The notes below the pieces were generated by a model that made no database searches, was not told the origin of the DNA, and was given only the letters and a program-made list of their open reading frames with translations. A program made the position numbers and the translations under genes. This document shows, in pieces, positions 62,640 through 64,000 of a stretch of 64,000 bases of DNA. Origin of the DNA: Verrucomicrobiaceae bacterium UBA7681 (GTDB lineage: Bacteria > Verrucomicrobiota > Verrucomicrobiia > Verrucomicrobiales > Verrucomicrobiaceae); assembly GCA_002482965.1 (NCBI GenBank), contig DLGZ01000053.1:36234-100233 (forward strand). Reading direction: 5' to 3'. Numbering within the stretch: position 1 is the stretch's first letter; each line of letters opens with the position of its first letter.

Positions 62640-63683
62640 ATGCCGACCACCGCTGCGCCCACGCTCAAAGACATCGCCCGTGCCACGGGATTTTCTTTGA
62701 TGACGGTGTCGCGGGTGCTGCGGGGTGCGCCGAAGGTTTCCGCAGAGAAGCGTGAGCTTGTCCTCAAGGAAGCGAAGCGGCTGAACTACCAGCCGGACCC
62801 GCATCTGGCGCGCATGATGCAGGTGGTGCGCGGCAAGAAGCAGCAGCGTGTGCGGGCCGTGATCGCGGTGATCCGTGAACATGTGCCGCAGGATGGTTTG
62901 CTGGGGCCTTCGTATCAATACGTGCCGATTGATGACATCCGCAGTCGTGCGCATGGGCATGGGTATGCGGTGGAGGAGTTCTGGCTGGGGAAGGATGGGC
63001 TGACGCCGAAGCGGCTGCAGAAGATCCTGCATGCGCGTGGTATTGAGGGAGTGATTGTTTCACCGCAGAGCATGCAACTGCCGTGCAGCAAAATTGACTT
63101 CTCGCCTTTTGCCGTCGTGACTTTTGGCAATGCGATGAGCAGCCCGGCGCTGCATATGTGCGCGGGCAACATGACGCTGGGCATTCACATGGCAGCAGAC
63201 CAGCTCAGCGCGCGCGGTTACAAACGCATCGGTGTGGCGGTGACGAAGTGGATCGTGAACCGCTCGCAGTTTGGCTACAGCGGTGGTTTGTTTCACTGGC
63301 AGCAAAGTTTGCCACAGGGGGATCGCGTGCCGCTGTTGCTGTTTGAGAACAATGACATCAGCAAGGGTTTTGAATCCTTTTCCAAATGGATGAGCGAGCA
63401 CGCGCCAGATGCGCTGATCACCTTTGACACGCATGTGCCCAACTGGCTGCGGCGGCTCGGGCTGAGCGTGCCGCAGGACATTGGCTTCGTGGTGCATGAC
63501 TGGACGCCGCGGATGCAGGAATTTGCGGGCATCTACCAGCAGCGGGAACATCTCGCGGCGGCAGCGGTCGATTTGATCGTCACGCAGCTTTCGCAGCACG
63601 AACATGGTGTGCCGGTGGTGCCACGGCAGATTATGATTCCGCCGAAGTGGGTGGACGGGCCGAGTGTGCGGGCGGTGCGGTGA
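62640..63683 (+). CDS. LacI family transcriptional regulator
   Basis: 347 residues. N-terminal HTH (residues about 6-27: TLKDIARATGFSLMTVSRVL) with the hinge helix after it, then a periplasmic-binding-like effector domain (HMAADQLSARGYKRIGVAV, then GFVVHDWTPRMQEFAGIYQ). It probably senses a sugar and represses a nearby operon. It starts 22 nt after pepD and converges on an FAD oxidoreductase fragment (1 nt between stops). The sialidase locus across the divergent gap is the best guess for its regulon. Confidence 0.92.
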   Translation: MPTTAAPTLKDIARATGFSLMTVSRVLRGAPKVSAEKRELVLKEAKRLNYQPDPHLARMMQVVRGKKQQRVRAVIAVIREHVPQDGLLGPSYQYVPIDDIRSRAHGHGYAVEEFWLGKDGLTPKRLQKILHARGIEGVIVSPQSMQLPCSKIDFSPFAVVTFGNAMSSPALHMCAGNMTLGIHMAADQLSARGYKRIGVAVTKWIVNRSQFGYSGGLFHWQQSLPQGDRVPLLLFENNDISKGFESFSKWMSEHAPDALITFDTHVPNWLRRLGLSVPQDIGFVVHDWTPRMQEFAGIYQQREHLAAAAVDLIVTQLSQHEHGVPVVPRQIMIPPKWVDGPSVRAVR

Positions 63684-63684
63684 G

Positions 63685-64000
63685 TTATACTCGCTGGCCC
63701 ATCGTCTTCAGCTTGGCTTCGCCTTCGCTCCAGGGGACTTCGTGGGGCATGCGCTTGGAAGTGGCAGCGAGAGCGGCGATGACGCCGGCGCCTTCGCCCA
63801 TGCCGACGGCATTGCCCGTCACGCGATAGCTCGCGTGAGCGATGAAGTCGCCGCTGATGCAGCGCCCGGCCATCATCAGGCCATCGACTTCTTTTGCGAT
63901 CAAGGCGCGCAGCGGGATGTCGTAGGGTTTCACTTTGATGCCGGTGGAATGGGTCGCTGCTTTTTGATTGTGGTCTGCAGTGGTGGCGTGGATGTCCACG
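63685..64000 (-). CDS. FAD-dependent oxidoreductase, C-terminal fragment (runs off window end)
   Basis: The frame is open to the window end and gives about 105 C-terminal residues. The motifs YDIPLRALIAKEVDGLMMAGRC, GDFIAHASYRVTGNAVGMGE match the C-terminus of secreted FAD oxidoreductases like those at 49691-53327. The N-terminus, flavin-binding motif and start lie outside the window. Confidence 0.8.
   Translation of the reverse strand, partial: VDIHATTADHNQKAATHSTGIKVKPYDIPLRALIAKEVDGLMMAGRCISGDFIAHASYRVTGNAVGMGEGAGVIAALAATSKRMPHEVPWSEGEAKLKTMGQRV

Noticed and set aside
1..64000. CRISPR arrays, tRNA, rRNA or insertion sequences
   Set aside because: No regularly spaced repeats, cloverleaf-type sequence, rRNA core or transposase motif was found on either strand by eye.

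Overview
This window looks like chromosomal DNA from a member of the Verrucomicrobia, most likely the Verrucomicrobiaceae/Prosthecobacter neighbourhood. This is an inference from gene content. The families present (DUF1501, DUF1549/DUF1553 cytochromes, DUF1080, DUF4838, DUF5069, SHD1-like, a PEP-CTERM protein with autotransporter-associated beta-strand repeats, a zinc-ribbon Ser/Thr kinase next to a TTRWS-type ECF sigma factor) typically occur together in Verrucomicrobia and Planctomycetes. The DNA is GC-rich and densely coded. No gap exceeds 300 bases. No rRNA, tRNA, CRISPR array or insertion sequence was seen. An unusually large share of the products carry Sec, Tat or lipoprotein signals.

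Layout. 1-11108 is mostly minus strand: DUF1501 proteins (three paralogues), a DUF1549/DUF1553 cytochrome-like protein, a membrane protein and a WG-repeat protein. A phospholipase C-like gene and a TerB-like gene sit on the plus strand among them. 11175-15113 (plus) has a kelch protein, then a compact lipid-type operon: FabG-like ketoreductase, acyl carrier protein, flippase-like membrane protein, patatin. 15114-18353 is mfd, ending flush against the patatin gene. 18430-25028 has an SHD1-like exported protein, a Gfo/Idh/MocA oxidoreductase, an ECF sigma/Ser-Thr kinase pair with a shared upstream motif, a small lipoprotein and a TauE-type transporter. 25086-37638 (minus) has an FG-GAP protein, a fucose isomerase-family protein, a clan GH-A-like glycosidase and a 2222-residue beta-strand-repeat PEP-CTERM protein. 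37869-41697 (minus) is a DinB / MATE / DUF5069 / MATE operon, divergent from an HxlR regulator with a clear operator-like palindrome between them. 42194-44039 has an ECF sigma factor, DUF1398 and OsmC.

44094-61021 is a 17-kb run of 13 minus-strand genes with gaps of 53 nt or less: sialidase-like protein, BASS transporter, lipoprotein, phosphotransferase, HpcH/HpaI aldolase, YlbF-like protein, DUF4886 hydrolase, two FAD oxidoreductases, a signal-bearing pyruvyl-transferase-like protein, DUF4838, metallophosphoesterase and DUF1080-propeller. I read it as a candidate glycan-processing locus. It is followed by a divergent pepD-lacI pair and a truncated FAD oxidoreductase at the window edge.

How the genes may work together: surface or periplasmic glycan and sulfated-glycan breakdown is the dominant theme, with several local regulators (two ECF sigma factors, HxlR, LacI, a transmembrane kinase). 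Function assignments rest on motif recognition only; no database search was run.
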